Made by a program: the position numbers and the translations under genes
Assembly (NCBI GenBank): GCA_028287035.1
Contig: JAQBQL010000001.1
Location: 7,485 to 71,484 of the forward strand
DNA: 64,000 bases
Direction: 5' to 3'
Source: Labilithrix sp.
GTDB lineage: Bacteria; Myxococcota; Polyangia; Polyangiales; Polyangiaceae
Notes under the pieces: generated by a model
What the model was told of the DNA's origin: nothing
Databases searched by the model: none
Seen by the model: the letters and a program-made list of their open reading frames with translations, nothing else
Part shown: positions 29,558 through 38,369 of the stretch, piece after piece
Layout of the letters: each line of letters opens with the position of its first letter
Position numbering within the stretch: the first letter of the stretch is position 1

Positions 29558-31372
29558 ATGGGGTTCCGCGTCTCGACGAGCTGGCTTTTCCGCGGCGCCA
29601 CGTCCGCGACCCCTCACGGGGCCGGTGGCGCGGGTGGTGTGGCCGTACGTGCCGGGCTCGCAGCGGCGCTCGTGGCGCTCCTCGCCGGCGCGACCGACTG
29701 CTACGCGACGGGGGACGGCACCGCGCCGCCGCTCCAGTCGTTCTACTTCCCCGTCGGGCTGAAGGTCTCGTCCGGCGGCTCGGTCCTCTACGTCGCCAAC
29801 TCCGATTTCGACCTCCAGTACAACGGCGGCACGCTCCAGTCGTACGACCTCTCGGCGATCCGTCAGGACGTCGTGAAGCTGATCGCCGATCCGACGACCA
29901 CGGGCATCCCGCTCGACGATCCGTCGGCGCCGCGCGGCGTGTGCCCCGGCCGCGACCCGGGCACGACGCTCGGCGAGACCTGCGCTCCGCCGACGCGGTC
30001 CGAGGTCTACGTCCGCGACTCCGCGGTCATCGGCGCGTTCGCGACCGATCTGCTGCTCTCGGATCCTCCGGCGTCCCTCGAGCCGGCGGTGCTCGGCGAG
30101 GCGGCGGGCAACCGCGCGTACGACCGGCTGTTCGCCGCCGTGCGCGGCAACGCGAGCGTGACGTGGGCGAGCGTCGAGCGCGACGCGCCGCAGTCGGGCA
30201 CCGCCACCGGCGTGCGTCCCGCGACCTACGGCCCGTTCGTCATCCAGTGCGGCCAGGACGGCGAGCGTCGCTGTGATGGTCGCCACGAGGCCGGCAACAA
30301 CACCGACGAGCAGGGCAACACCCGCCACATCTCGATGCCGGGCGAGCCGTTCGGCATGGCGTTCAGCAGCGACGGCGCGTCGCTCGTGGTGACCCACCAG
30401 TCCGAGACGCGCGTGAGCCTGTTCGACACCGGGCTCCGCCGCGCCGACACCGGCAGCGATCCCGCGCTCGCGCCGCCGCCCTCGCTCCAGTTCGTGCTCG
30501 ACGGCGTGCCGACCGGCGGCGTCGGTGTCGCGAACGTCCCGCACGACCGCGACGCGTTCACGGGCACCGGCATCGCGTTCCCGCGGCCGGCGTTCCTCAT
30601 GACGAGCCGCCTCGTCGCGAACGTCACGCTCCTCCGCGAGTACTCGGACCAGTTCAACGGCGCCGAGTCGAACCAGCTCCGGCCGTTCCTGAACTACGAG
30701 AACGGCGCGCCGATCAACGTCGGGCCGAGCGGCGTCGATTCGCGCGGGATCGCCATCGATCCCACGCCGCGCATCGCCTGCAAGGCGCGCGTCCAGGCGC
30801 ATCCGGCCGACCCGGCGAGCGGTCGCACGCAGCAGGTCGTCGAGGAGGAGCTCCGCGCGTGCGCCCGCAAGCCGGCGCGCGTCTACATCGCGAACCGTGC
30901 GCCCGCGTCGCTGCTCATCGGCGATCTCGGCGTGAGCTCCACGGACACCGTCCCGTACGACGCGGACCAGCTCCAGATCCGGAAGTCGCTTCCGCTCTCG
31001 GCGGGTCCCTCGAAGGTGTTCCTCGCCCCCGTCGTCGAGGCGGACGGCGCGCTCGCCCTCCGCGTCTTCGTGGTGTGCTTCGACTCGGCGACGCTCTTCG
31101 TGTTCAACCCCGACACCGAGGAGCTCGAGAACGTCGTGCGCGTCGGCCTCGGGCCGTTCTCGATGGCGTTCGACCCGTTCTCGCTGGAGGACGTGGCGCT
31201 CCACAAGGTGGTCGACCCGGTGAACGGAATCCGTCCGTACCGGTTCGCGTATCTCGCGAGCTTCACGAACTCGTTCATCCAGATCCTCGACCTCGACAAC
31301 GCTGGCCGCTCGGCAAGCTTCGAGCGCATCGTCTACACGCTCGGCCGTCCGACGACCCCCAAGGGCTCCTGA
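29558..31372 (+). CDS. secreted propeller-like protein, first of a tandem pair
   Basis: A 604-residue exported protein. After about 30 polar residues a hydrophobic segment (AGLAAALVALLAGATDC) acts as signal peptide; the Cys may be lipidated but the -1 Asp is unusual for a lipobox. The mature part has blade-like units: PVGLKVSSGGSVLYVANSDF, PFGMAFSSDGASLVVTHQ, FVVCFDSATLFVFNPDTEEL, SNSFIQILDLDN-like segments (here FTNSFIQILDLDN). These resemble YVTN/lactonase-type propellers. Function is unknown; a surface or outer-membrane location is likely. Its TGA is one base before the ATG of the second protein, so the two are coupled and probably work together. The exact start is uncertain since ATG 29558 lacks a good ribosome binding site. 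Confidence 0.72.
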   Translation: MGFRVSTSWLFRGATSATPHGAGGAGGVAVRAGLAAALVALLAGATDCYATGDGTAPPLQSFYFPVGLKVSSGGSVLYVANSDFDLQYNGGTLQSYDLSAIRQDVVKLIADPTTTGIPLDDPSAPRGVCPGRDPGTTLGETCAPPTRSEVYVRDSAVIGAFATDLLLSDPPASLEPAVLGEAAGNRAYDRLFAAVRGNASVTWASVERDAPQSGTATGVRPATYGPFVIQCGQDGERRCDGRHEAGNNTDEQGNTRHISMPGEPFGMAFSSDGASLVVTHQSETRVSLFDTGLRRADTGSDPALAPPPSLQFVLDGVPTGGVGVANVPHDRDAFTGTGIAFPRPAFLMTSRLVANVTLLREYSDQFNGAESNQLRPFLNYENGAPINVGPSGVDSRGIAIDPTPRIACKARVQAHPADPASGRTQQVVEEELRACARKPARVYIANRAPASLLIGDLGVSSTDTVPYDADQLQIRKSLPLSAGPSKVFLAPVVEADGALALRVFVVCFDSATLFVFNPDTEELENVVRVGLGPFSMAFDPFSLEDVALHKVVDPVNGIRPYRFAYLASFTNSFIQILDLDNAGRSASFERIVYTLGRPTTPKGS

Positions 31373-31373
31373 A

Positions 31374-34300
31374 ATGCGCGCTGCCCTTGCCACGAACGCC
31401 ACCGCATCCGCGCGAGACAACCGCCCGTCGCGACGACGCCTCGTGCTCACGCTCGCGACGGTGACGCTCGCCCTCGCGACTGCCGGCGTCCTCTTCGCCT
31501 GCTCGCAGTCGCCCACCAGCGTTCCGGTGCGCACGTTCGAGCGCGCGCAGCGGATGGACGTGGTGTGCCTCCGCGTCTACGACCCGCCGGGCGCGAACCA
31601 GCCTCTCAACAACTTCGTGGCCCGCAACGCGCCGGTCGGGCGCCCCGAGGCGGACTGCGCGCCGGTGCCGGCCGGTATCGAGGGCGAGTCGTTCGACCGT
31701 CAGCTGTTCGCGGTCGTCACGCAGTCGCAGCGCGGCGAGATCGCGGTCGTCGACCTGACCGCCGGCAAGCTCGTCGACCAGAAGCGCGCGGTGCCCGGCA
31801 TCAACTTCCTTCCGGTCGGCGCCAACCCGACCGGCGTGGCGGCCTCGCCCGACGGGAAGATGATCTTCGTCGCGTCCGCGGAGACGAACAAGCCCGCGAT
31901 CTACGGCATCCCGACGCGCCGTCTCCTCGGCGACAGCCCGGGCTTCACGAGCGGCGCCGAGCCCGCGAACCTCGGCTCGTGGCCGGTGTGCTCGCTCCCG
32001 CAGAACCCCGGGGCGATCGCGGTGGTGCCGCGTCGCTCCGGCGGCGCTGGCGGAGACGCGGGCGCAGGTGACGCCGGCGCGGCGGGCAAGGCCGCAACCT
32101 ACGACATCGTCGTGGTGCTTCCGGGCGACCGCCTGGGCAGCGCCAAGGTTCTCACGCTCGACCCGCAGCCGTTCCGCCGCGGAACGCTTCCCCTGTGGCC
32201 CGACGGCACGCTCGACGACCGCGCCGACGTGAGCGGCGCGGACCTCGAGACGAGCTCGGTCGACCTCGTCCCCGGCGCCAAGGTGCTTCGCCCGGGCGAG
32301 CTCCAGCCGTGCGCGCTCGTCGCCATGGAGTCGGCGGTCGAGCTCGTCGGCGCGCAGGCGGTGCCCGAGACGTTCGTGCCCGGGCCCCGCTGGGACGACG
32401 GCGTGAAGTACGTGGACGGCGGCGTCGACACCACCTGCCTCCTGCCGCGACCCGAGCAGACGTGCGGGGCCGCGCCCTGCTGCGGGCCCGTGCCCATCCA
32501 CACCGACGACGGCGGCACCTTCGATCCCACCGTGCCGACCGACGGCGGCGCCGAGGCCGGGAGCGATGCTGCACCGCCGGCCCCCGAGACGTGCACGCCG
32601 GCCGGCGCCGACGCGGGCGCGAAGCGGCTCGACATCGGCCCGATCGACCCGCCGCGCCTCGTGTCGTTCGCGCGTTCCGAGCAGTACGCGTTCATCGCCG
32701 ACGAGGGCGCGCCCCTCGTCCACGTGCTCGATCTCTCCGACCCGCTCGCTCCCCGCGAGCTCCCGCCGTTCGTCGCGACGAGCCTCGCGCAGCCGAACCG
32801 GCTCGTGCGCGTGAAGGACATCGCCGTGTCGCCGCCGACCCGCGACTACAAGCGTTTCCTCTACGCCATCGACGAGGCCGACGGGTCGCTGATGGTGTTC
32901 GACGTCACCGACCCGCTCACCGCGTCGCGCACCCCGATGCTGCGGCCGCACCCCGAGCTCGACCCGTTCCAGGCGATCGACCGGATCAACGTCGGCGGTC
33001 CCGTCGTCGCCGTGTCGTTCGCACGCCACGACGTGCCGCTCGCGCAGATCAACGGCGTGCCCATCCCGAGCGCCGCATCGGGTCTCCTCTGCAACCCGAA
33101 CCCGAACCTCGATCCTGCGAACAACGGCAACCCGCTCTCCGACCTCGGCTACTACTACCGCGCGAACAGCAGCGACCCTGGCCAGGCGATCGGCCCGCGT
33201 CGCCTGCGCGGCATCTTCGGCTTCGCGACCCTCTCGACGGGCTCCGTGGCGATCATCGACGTCGACGACTGGGACTCGCCGTGCCGGCGCCCCAACCTGC
33301 TCGACCACGCGATCTCGGACATCACGCCGCCGCAGCCGGACCTGCACGACACCGACCCGTACCACGCGCCGACTGCGAGCGAGCTCTCCACGACGAACGA
33401 GGCGTTCTTCCCGATCAGCGTGCCGCACGCGCAGCGCTCGTCCCTCGTCATCACGAACGACGACGTGTCCGGCAACAACCTGCCGCGTCTGTTCTCGGCC
33501 CCGGTCGTCAGCGCGAACGGCGTCATCCTCTCGCAGAGCGGTGAGGGGAGCGAGGGCACCCCGGTCCTCACGGGGCCGACGATCTCCTTCGCGGTCCCAC
33601 AGGTGCACCAGAGCCAGGACTGGGGGTTCGTGTACGAAGGCGCGCTTCCGAAGCTCGAGGGCGTCAGCGCGCTGCTCGACACGACGGACAACTACGCGTC
33701 GATCACCTTCACCGCCGACCAGGCCCACTTCTGCGGGAAGGGCGTCGAGGACTGGGCGCGCGGCCGCGACCGCGTGCACGCCGCGAACGCCGAGCTCGCT
33801 CGCCCGCGACCGCAGCTCCCCGCGGGGACCACGCTCCCGGCGATCCTCGATCGCCAGACCACCGACTACGTGCAGCTCAACGAGGATCTCCTCGGCGTCG
33901 ACGACGACTACTGGAAGCTGAACCAGTCGTGCTGGGAGGGGACGCTCCAGAACGCGAGCGGTCCGGCGCGCCACGACTTCTGCGACGGCGTGTTCGGGCA
34001 GTTCGCCTCCGACCAGAAGCCGGCGCGAGATTTTCCGATCATCGAGGCCTACGACGACAAGCTCCGGGTGGGCCGCTTCTACACGCCGGCTGACGCGCCG
34101 CCGTCGCGCGGTCGCGAGGTCGTCTATGCCGACCCGACGAACGCCGCCGACCTGAAGCTGATGCAGTGCTGCTTCCATCGGCAGGCCAAGTTCAACGTGC
34201 GGGCCGCGAAGCAGTGGGTGGCGATCGGCCACGTGCCCGGCACCGCGAGCAACGGCGTCGGGTTCCTCAGCCACCTCCAGCCGGACAGCGCCGGACGGTG

Positions 34301-34667
34301 CGTCTCGACGTGTGATCCCAAGGACGCGCTCCTCAACGGCCGCCTGCTCACGACGCCCGCCAACGTCCCGGCGTACACGGTGGACATCGACAGCGTCCTC
34401 GCGCTCCGCAATCCCTTCTTCCAGGTGATCATCGGCGCGGCACCGAACGGCGCCGAGCCGGTGCGTGACACGCTGTACTCGCTCCCGATCCGCGGCGGGT
34501 TCGCGCCCCTCGTCGTCGACACCGGCGGCGGCTCGATCAGCGTGAACCCGCAGTCGATGCGGTTCATCGATTCGCTCGGGCAGATGGCGGTCGTCGACGG
34601 AGCGTCGCAGGGTCTCGTGCTCATCGACCTCCAGACCGTGTCTGTTGCGCGCGCTCCCTACTTCTGA
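31374..34667 (+). CDS. large secreted propeller-like lipoprotein, second of a tandem pair
   Basis: A 1097-residue lipoprotein: arginine-rich start, hydrophobic core, lipobox LFAC (Cys43) then SQSP. Propeller-like units include LFAVVTQSQRGEIAVVDL, PTGVAASPDGKMIFVASAE, YAFIADEGAPLVHVLDLSDP and LGQMAVVDGASQGLVLIDL near the C-terminus, suggesting a closed propeller with large insertions. Two low-complexity linkers rich in Asp/Ala/Gly (GGDAGAGDAGAAG; TDGGAEAGSDAAPP) and Cys clusters (CGAAPCCG) interrupt it. Such DAG-type linkers are frequent in myxobacterial lipoproteins. It is the likely partner of the preceding 604-residue protein (1-base gap). It ends 12 bases before mutS, which seems unrelated in function. 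No enzyme motif is recognised. Confidence 0.75.
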   Translation: MRAALATNATASARDNRPSRRRLVLTLATVTLALATAGVLFACSQSPTSVPVRTFERAQRMDVVCLRVYDPPGANQPLNNFVARNAPVGRPEADCAPVPAGIEGESFDRQLFAVVTQSQRGEIAVVDLTAGKLVDQKRAVPGINFLPVGANPTGVAASPDGKMIFVASAETNKPAIYGIPTRRLLGDSPGFTSGAEPANLGSWPVCSLPQNPGAIAVVPRRSGGAGGDAGAGDAGAAGKAATYDIVVVLPGDRLGSAKVLTLDPQPFRRGTLPLWPDGTLDDRADVSGADLETSSVDLVPGAKVLRPGELQPCALVAMESAVELVGAQAVPETFVPGPRWDDGVKYVDGGVDTTCLLPRPEQTCGAAPCCGPVPIHTDDGGTFDPTVPTDGGAEAGSDAAPPAPETCTPAGADAGAKRLDIGPIDPPRLVSFARSEQYAFIADEGAPLVHVLDLSDPLAPRELPPFVATSLAQPNRLVRVKDIAVSPPTRDYKRFLYAIDEADGSLMVFDVTDPLTASRTPMLRPHPELDPFQAIDRINVGGPVVAVSFARHDVPLAQINGVPIPSAASGLLCNPNPNLDPANNGNPLSDLGYYYRANSSDPGQAIGPRRLRGIFGFATLSTGSVAIIDVDDWDSPCRRPNLLDHAISDITPPQPDLHDTDPYHAPTASELSTTNEAFFPISVPHAQRSSLVITNDDVSGNNLPRLFSAPVVSANGVILSQSGEGSEGTPVLTGPTISFAVPQVHQSQDWGFVYEGALPKLEGVSALLDTTDNYASITFTADQAHFCGKGVEDWARGRDRVHAANAELARPRPQLPAGTTLPAILDRQTTDYVQLNEDLLGVDDDYWKLNQSCWEGTLQNASGPARHDFCDGVFGQFASDQKPARDFPIIEAYDDKLRVGRFYTPADAPPSRGREVVYADPTNAADLKLMQCCFHRQAKFNVRAAKQWVAIGHVPGTASNGVGFLSHLQPDSAGRCVSTCDPKDALLNGRLLTTPANVPAYTVDIDSVLALRNPFFQVIIGAAPNGAEPVRDTLYSLPIRGGFAPLVVDTGGGSISVNPQSMRFIDSLGQMAVVDGASQGLVLIDLQTVSVARAPYF

Positions 34668-34679
34668 CAGATCTTCGCC

Positions 34680-37376
34680 GTGGCCAAGGCGAGCGGAGCA
34701 GATACGCCGTCGATGCGGCAGTACCTGGCCGCGAAGAAGCAGTACCCCGATGCGCTGCTCTTCTTCAGGATGGGCGACTTCTACGAGCTCTTCTTCGACG
34801 ACGCGGTCGTCGCGGCGAAGGTGCTCGAGCTCACCCTGACGAGCCGAAACAAGGGGGCGCCGGACGCCATCCCGATGGCCGGCGTACCCCACCACGCGGC
34901 CACGTCGTACGTGCAGCGGCTCCTCGACCAGGGGTTCAAGGTCGCCATCTGCGAGCAGATGGCCGACCCGTCGACGGTGAAGGGCATCGTCCCGCGCGAG
35001 GTGGTGCGGGTCGCGACCCCGGCGATCGCGTACGACGACACCGCCGTCGACGCGAAGAAGAACCTCTTCATGGCAGCGGTCGAGGTCGACGCGAGCGGTC
35101 GGGTGGGGATCGCGGCGCTCGACTTCTCGACGGGTGAGCTGCTCGCGTGCGAGGCCGACAGCGCCGCCGCCGCGCTGAGCGAGGTGGTGCGGCTCGACCC
35201 GCGCGAGGTCCTGGGCGGGTTCGGCGCGGCCGCGCTGACCGCCGACGTTCGCCTCTCGCTGCCGCGGAGCGCGGTGCGGGACGTGACCGACGCGTCGTGG
35301 GACCTCGGCACCGCGCTCTGCGTGCTCGACGGCGTCCTCGGCGAGGGGAAGGCGCGGGCCGCGTGCGCGAGCGACCTCGCGCTCCTCGCCGCCGCGCGCT
35401 GCGTGGCGCTCGCCCAGGAGTGCGAGCCGGGACGGAAGCTGCCGCTCCACCGGCTCGTCCCGTACGAGCTCGGCGACACGCTGGTCCTCGACGACGCCGC
35501 GCAGCGCCACCTCGAGCTGGTTCGCACCATGGACGGCGAGTCGGGCCGCGGCGCCGGCTCGCTCCTCGCGCAGATCGATCTGACGCGCACCGCGGCCGGC
35601 GCCCGGCTGCTCCGGCGGAGGCTCCTCGCGCCTCGCACCGACGTGAAGGAGATCCGTCGTCGCCTGGACGGCGTCGAGCTCTTCGTGATGCAGCCCGGGC
35701 TCCGCGCCGAGGTGCGCAGTCGCCTCGACAAGGTCTCCGACCTCGAGCGCCTCGCGGTGAAGGTGGCGGTGGACCGGGCGGGCCCTCGTGAGCTCGTGTC
35801 GCTTCGCACCTCGCTCGCCGAGCTGCCCGGCCTCGAGGACGCGCTCCTCGCATGCCGTGACCCGGGCGTGGCCGAGGCGCTCGGCGGCGAGAGCTCCGCC
35901 AGCGAGAAGGGCAAGCGCGGCTTCGTCGACCGCGCCGAGGACCTGCACGCGCTACTCGCGGGCGCGCTCGTCGACGACCCGCCGATGCGCGCCAGCGAGG
36001 GCGGCGTCTTCCGCGAGGGCTTCGACCGCGCGCTCGACGACGCGCGCACGCTCACCCGTGATGGCCAGCGCCTCATCGTGGAGCTCGAGACGCGGCTCCG
36101 CGAAGAGGCGCAGATCCCGAGCCTCAAGCTGCGCTACACGCGCGTCTTCGGCTGGTACATCGAGGTCACGCGCACCCACCTCGCAAAGGCGCCGAAGGCG
36201 TGGCGGCGCAAGCAGACCATCGCCACCGGCGAGCGCTTCACGTGCGACGAGCTCGATGCGCTCGCCGACAAGCTGACGCACGCCGAGGACCTGCTGGCGA
36301 CGCGCGAGAGCGAGCTGTTCGTCGCCCTCGTGCGGCGCCTCGCCGAGCACTCCGAGCGGCTCCGCGATCTCTCGGCCAAGCTGGCGATGCTGGACGTGGC
36401 GAGCTCCCTCGCCGAGCTCGCCCACCGCGACGACTACACGCGGCCCGACGTCGACGACTCGCTGGAGCTCGTGCTCGAGGACGCGCGGCACCCGGTGGTC
36501 GAGCGCCTCGCCGCCGCGGGGCGCTTCGTTCCCAACGACCTCGCGCTCGACGCGCAACCGGGCGGCGGGGAAGGGGCCTCGAAGCTCTGGATCGTGACGG
36601 GCCCCAACATGGCGGGCAAGTCGACCTTCATGCGGCAGGTGGCGCTCTGCGTGGTGCTCGCGCAGATGGGCGCGTTCGTGCCCGCGCGCCGCGCGCGGAT
36701 CGGCGTGGTCGATCGCGTGCTCACGCGCGTCGGGGCGAGCGACAACCTCGCGCGTGGCGAGAGCACGTTCATGGTCGAGATGAAGGAGACCGCGAACATC
36801 CTCCGGCGGGCCACGCGCCGTTCGCTGGTGGTTCTCGACGAGATCGGCCGTGGCACGAGCACGTACGACGGGCTGTCGATCGCGTGGGCGGTCGCCGAGC
36901 ACCTGCACGACGTGGTCGGCTGCCGGGCCCTGTTCGCCACGCACTACCACGAGCTCACCGACCTCACGACGAGCTGCGCCGGCGCCGAGAACCACAGCGT
37001 CAGCGCGCGCGAGCACGCCGGCAACATCGTCTTCTTCCACAAGGTGCAGCGCGGCGCCGCCTCCCAGAGTTACGGCGTCGCATGCGCTCGCCTCGCGGGC
37101 CTCCCGGAGCCGGTGCTCGCTCGCGCGAAGGCGATCCTCGGTTCGCTCGAGCGCGGCGCAGCATCGCCCGCGGGCCGTCGGGCAGCGGGGAAGAAGGCGC
37201 CGCAGCTCGACCTCTTCGGCCTCGCCGCGCCGGCCGGTCCGGTGACCATACCGGCCGAGCCCGTGACGCCCTCGCCAGCGCTCGACATGCTGCGCGCGCT
37301 CGACCTCGATCGCATGACGCCGCTCGAGGCGCTCACCACCCTCGCCAGGCTCAAGGGGCTCGCCGATCCGGTGTGA
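34680..37376 (+). CDS. mutS: DNA mismatch repair protein MutS
   Basis: An 898-residue MutS, which recognises base mismatches and small loops and recruits MutL. The N-terminal mismatch-binding domain has RMGDFYELF, with the Phe34-x-Glu36 mismatch wedge. Other family marks are AGVPHHAATSYVQRLLDQGFKVAICEQ (cited in part: PHHAATSYVQRLLD). The ATPase core has Walker A GPNMAGKST (about 640-648), STFMVEMKETANIL, the Walker B LVVLDEIGRGTSTYDG and the FATHYHEL switch. Length is normal for the family (about 850-900). The start is a GTG at 34680, 12 bases after the previous gene. The 3' end has the usual Ala/Pro-rich tail before a C-terminal helix. A REC-GGDEF gene follows 21 bases later. Confidence 0.97.
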   Translation: MAKASGADTPSMRQYLAAKKQYPDALLFFRMGDFYELFFDDAVVAAKVLELTLTSRNKGAPDAIPMAGVPHHAATSYVQRLLDQGFKVAICEQMADPSTVKGIVPREVVRVATPAIAYDDTAVDAKKNLFMAAVEVDASGRVGIAALDFSTGELLACEADSAAAALSEVVRLDPREVLGGFGAAALTADVRLSLPRSAVRDVTDASWDLGTALCVLDGVLGEGKARAACASDLALLAAARCVALAQECEPGRKLPLHRLVPYELGDTLVLDDAAQRHLELVRTMDGESGRGAGSLLAQIDLTRTAAGARLLRRRLLAPRTDVKEIRRRLDGVELFVMQPGLRAEVRSRLDKVSDLERLAVKVAVDRAGPRELVSLRTSLAELPGLEDALLACRDPGVAEALGGESSASEKGKRGFVDRAEDLHALLAGALVDDPPMRASEGGVFREGFDRALDDARTLTRDGQRLIVELETRLREEAQIPSLKLRYTRVFGWYIEVTRTHLAKAPKAWRRKQTIATGERFTCDELDALADKLTHAEDLLATRESELFVALVRRLAEHSERLRDLSAKLAMLDVASSLAELAHRDDYTRPDVDDSLELVLEDARHPVVERLAAAGRFVPNDLALDAQPGGGEGASKLWIVTGPNMAGKSTFMRQVALCVVLAQMGAFVPARRARIGVVDRVLTRVGASDNLARGESTFMVEMKETANILRRATRRSLVVLDEIGRGTSTYDGLSIAWAVAEHLHDVVGCRALFATHYHELTDLTTSCAGAENHSVSAREHAGNIVFFHKVQRGAASQSYGVACARLAGLPEPVLARAKAILGSLERGAASPAGRRAAGKKAPQLDLFGLAAPAGPVTIPAEPVTPSPALDMLRALDLDRMTPLEALTTLARLKGLADPV

Positions 37377-37397
37377 CCTCCTGTAGTCTGGTGGGCC

Positions 37398-38354
37398 ATG
37401 AGCGTTCGCGACTCGCTCATATCCATCATTCCGGTGGCGCCCGGTGAGGTGCTCGTCATCGACGCCGACGAGCACACCCGGCGCACCGTCACGCAGCACC
37501 TGTCGAGCCTCGCGATGAGGGTCGCGCAGGCGGAGAGCGGGGCGCGTGGCATCGAGGTCGCCGTCGAGAAGGCGGCCGCGCTCGACTGCGTGCTCCTCGA
37601 CGCGAGCCTCGACGGCGCCTGGGACATCCTGAGGCGCCTGCGGAGCGAGCCCGAGACGAGGTTCATCCCGGTGCTCTTCCTGACCGCGGGGCCGGCCTCC
37701 GATCCCGACATCATCCGCATGCTCGAGCACGGCGTCGGCGATCACCTCGCCAAGCCCCTCTCCGCGATGATGCTCTGCGCGAAGGTGCGGGTCGTGTGCG
37801 ATCGCTCGCGCGCCGACCGCGAGCTCCGCAACAAGCTCAAGTTCGCGCTGGACAACGCGGCCCACGACGCGCTCACCGGCCTCTTCAATCGCCGCTACTT
37901 CGAGCGCCGGCTGAAGGAGGAGTGCGCGCATGCGAAGCGCCATCGCCGGCCCTTCGCGATCGTGATGCTCGACCTCGACCACTTCAAGCTCGTGAACGAC
38001 ACCTACGGTCACGAGGACGGCGACCGGGTCCTCCGGCACGTCGCCGAGGTGGCGCAGGCGCAGCTCCGCGAGGACGACATCCCGTGCCGGTACGGCGGCG
38101 AGGAGTTCGTGCTCCTCCTGCGGGGCACGACCGGGATGGCGGCGCGCGTCGTCGCGAACCGGCTGCGCACGAACCTCGCTGCCAAGCCGCTCCCGCTCGG
38201 TCCGAAGAACGAGCCGCGGCACGTCACGTTCAGCGCGGGCGTCGCGGCGGCCGACGAACGGAACGCCTACAACGCCGACGGCGTGATGACGCGCGCCGAC
38301 GCTGCGCTCTACCGCGCCAAGCGCGCCGGCCGTAACCGCGTCGAGACCGAGTGA
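37398..38354 (+). CDS. response regulator with GGDEF diguanylate cyclase domain
   Basis: A 318-residue PleD-like protein. The receiver domain (about 17-130) has the acidic pocket in VIDADE (Asp22, Asp24), the likely phosphoacceptor Asp68 in VLLDAS, and Lys119 in LAKPL. The GGDEF domain (about 155-315) has DALTGLFNRRYFE, DLDHFKLVNDTYGH and an active-site GGEEF (about 233-237). An RxxD motif (REDD) lies five residues before GGEEF, so the inhibitory I-site for c-di-GMP seems intact. It should make c-di-GMP from GTP when phosphorylated and be feedback-inhibited. The cognate kinase is not adjacent. C-di-GMP often controls pili and exopolysaccharide in myxobacteria; a link to the pilin operon here is only inference. 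Confidence 0.92.
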   Translation: MSVRDSLISIIPVAPGEVLVIDADEHTRRTVTQHLSSLAMRVAQAESGARGIEVAVEKAAALDCVLLDASLDGAWDILRRLRSEPETRFIPVLFLTAGPASDPDIIRMLEHGVGDHLAKPLSAMMLCAKVRVVCDRSRADRELRNKLKFALDNAAHDALTGLFNRRYFERRLKEECAHAKRHRRPFAIVMLDLDHFKLVNDTYGHEDGDRVLRHVAEVAQAQLREDDIPCRYGGEEFVLLLRGTTGMAARVVANRLRTNLAAKPLPLGPKNEPRHVTFSAGVAAADERNAYNADGVMTRADAALYRAKRAGRNRVETE

Positions 38355-38369
38355 GCGTCCGCTGACCCG

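Noticed and set aside
31275..35948. Very long open frame on the minus strand opposite the propeller genes and mutS
   Set aside because: It is a high-GC shadow: low-complexity Arg/Glu/Val-rich protein with no domain, opposite clear genes with motifs. The same holds for long antisense frames near 21.6-24.5, 43.8-45.6 and 60.9-62.9 kb.
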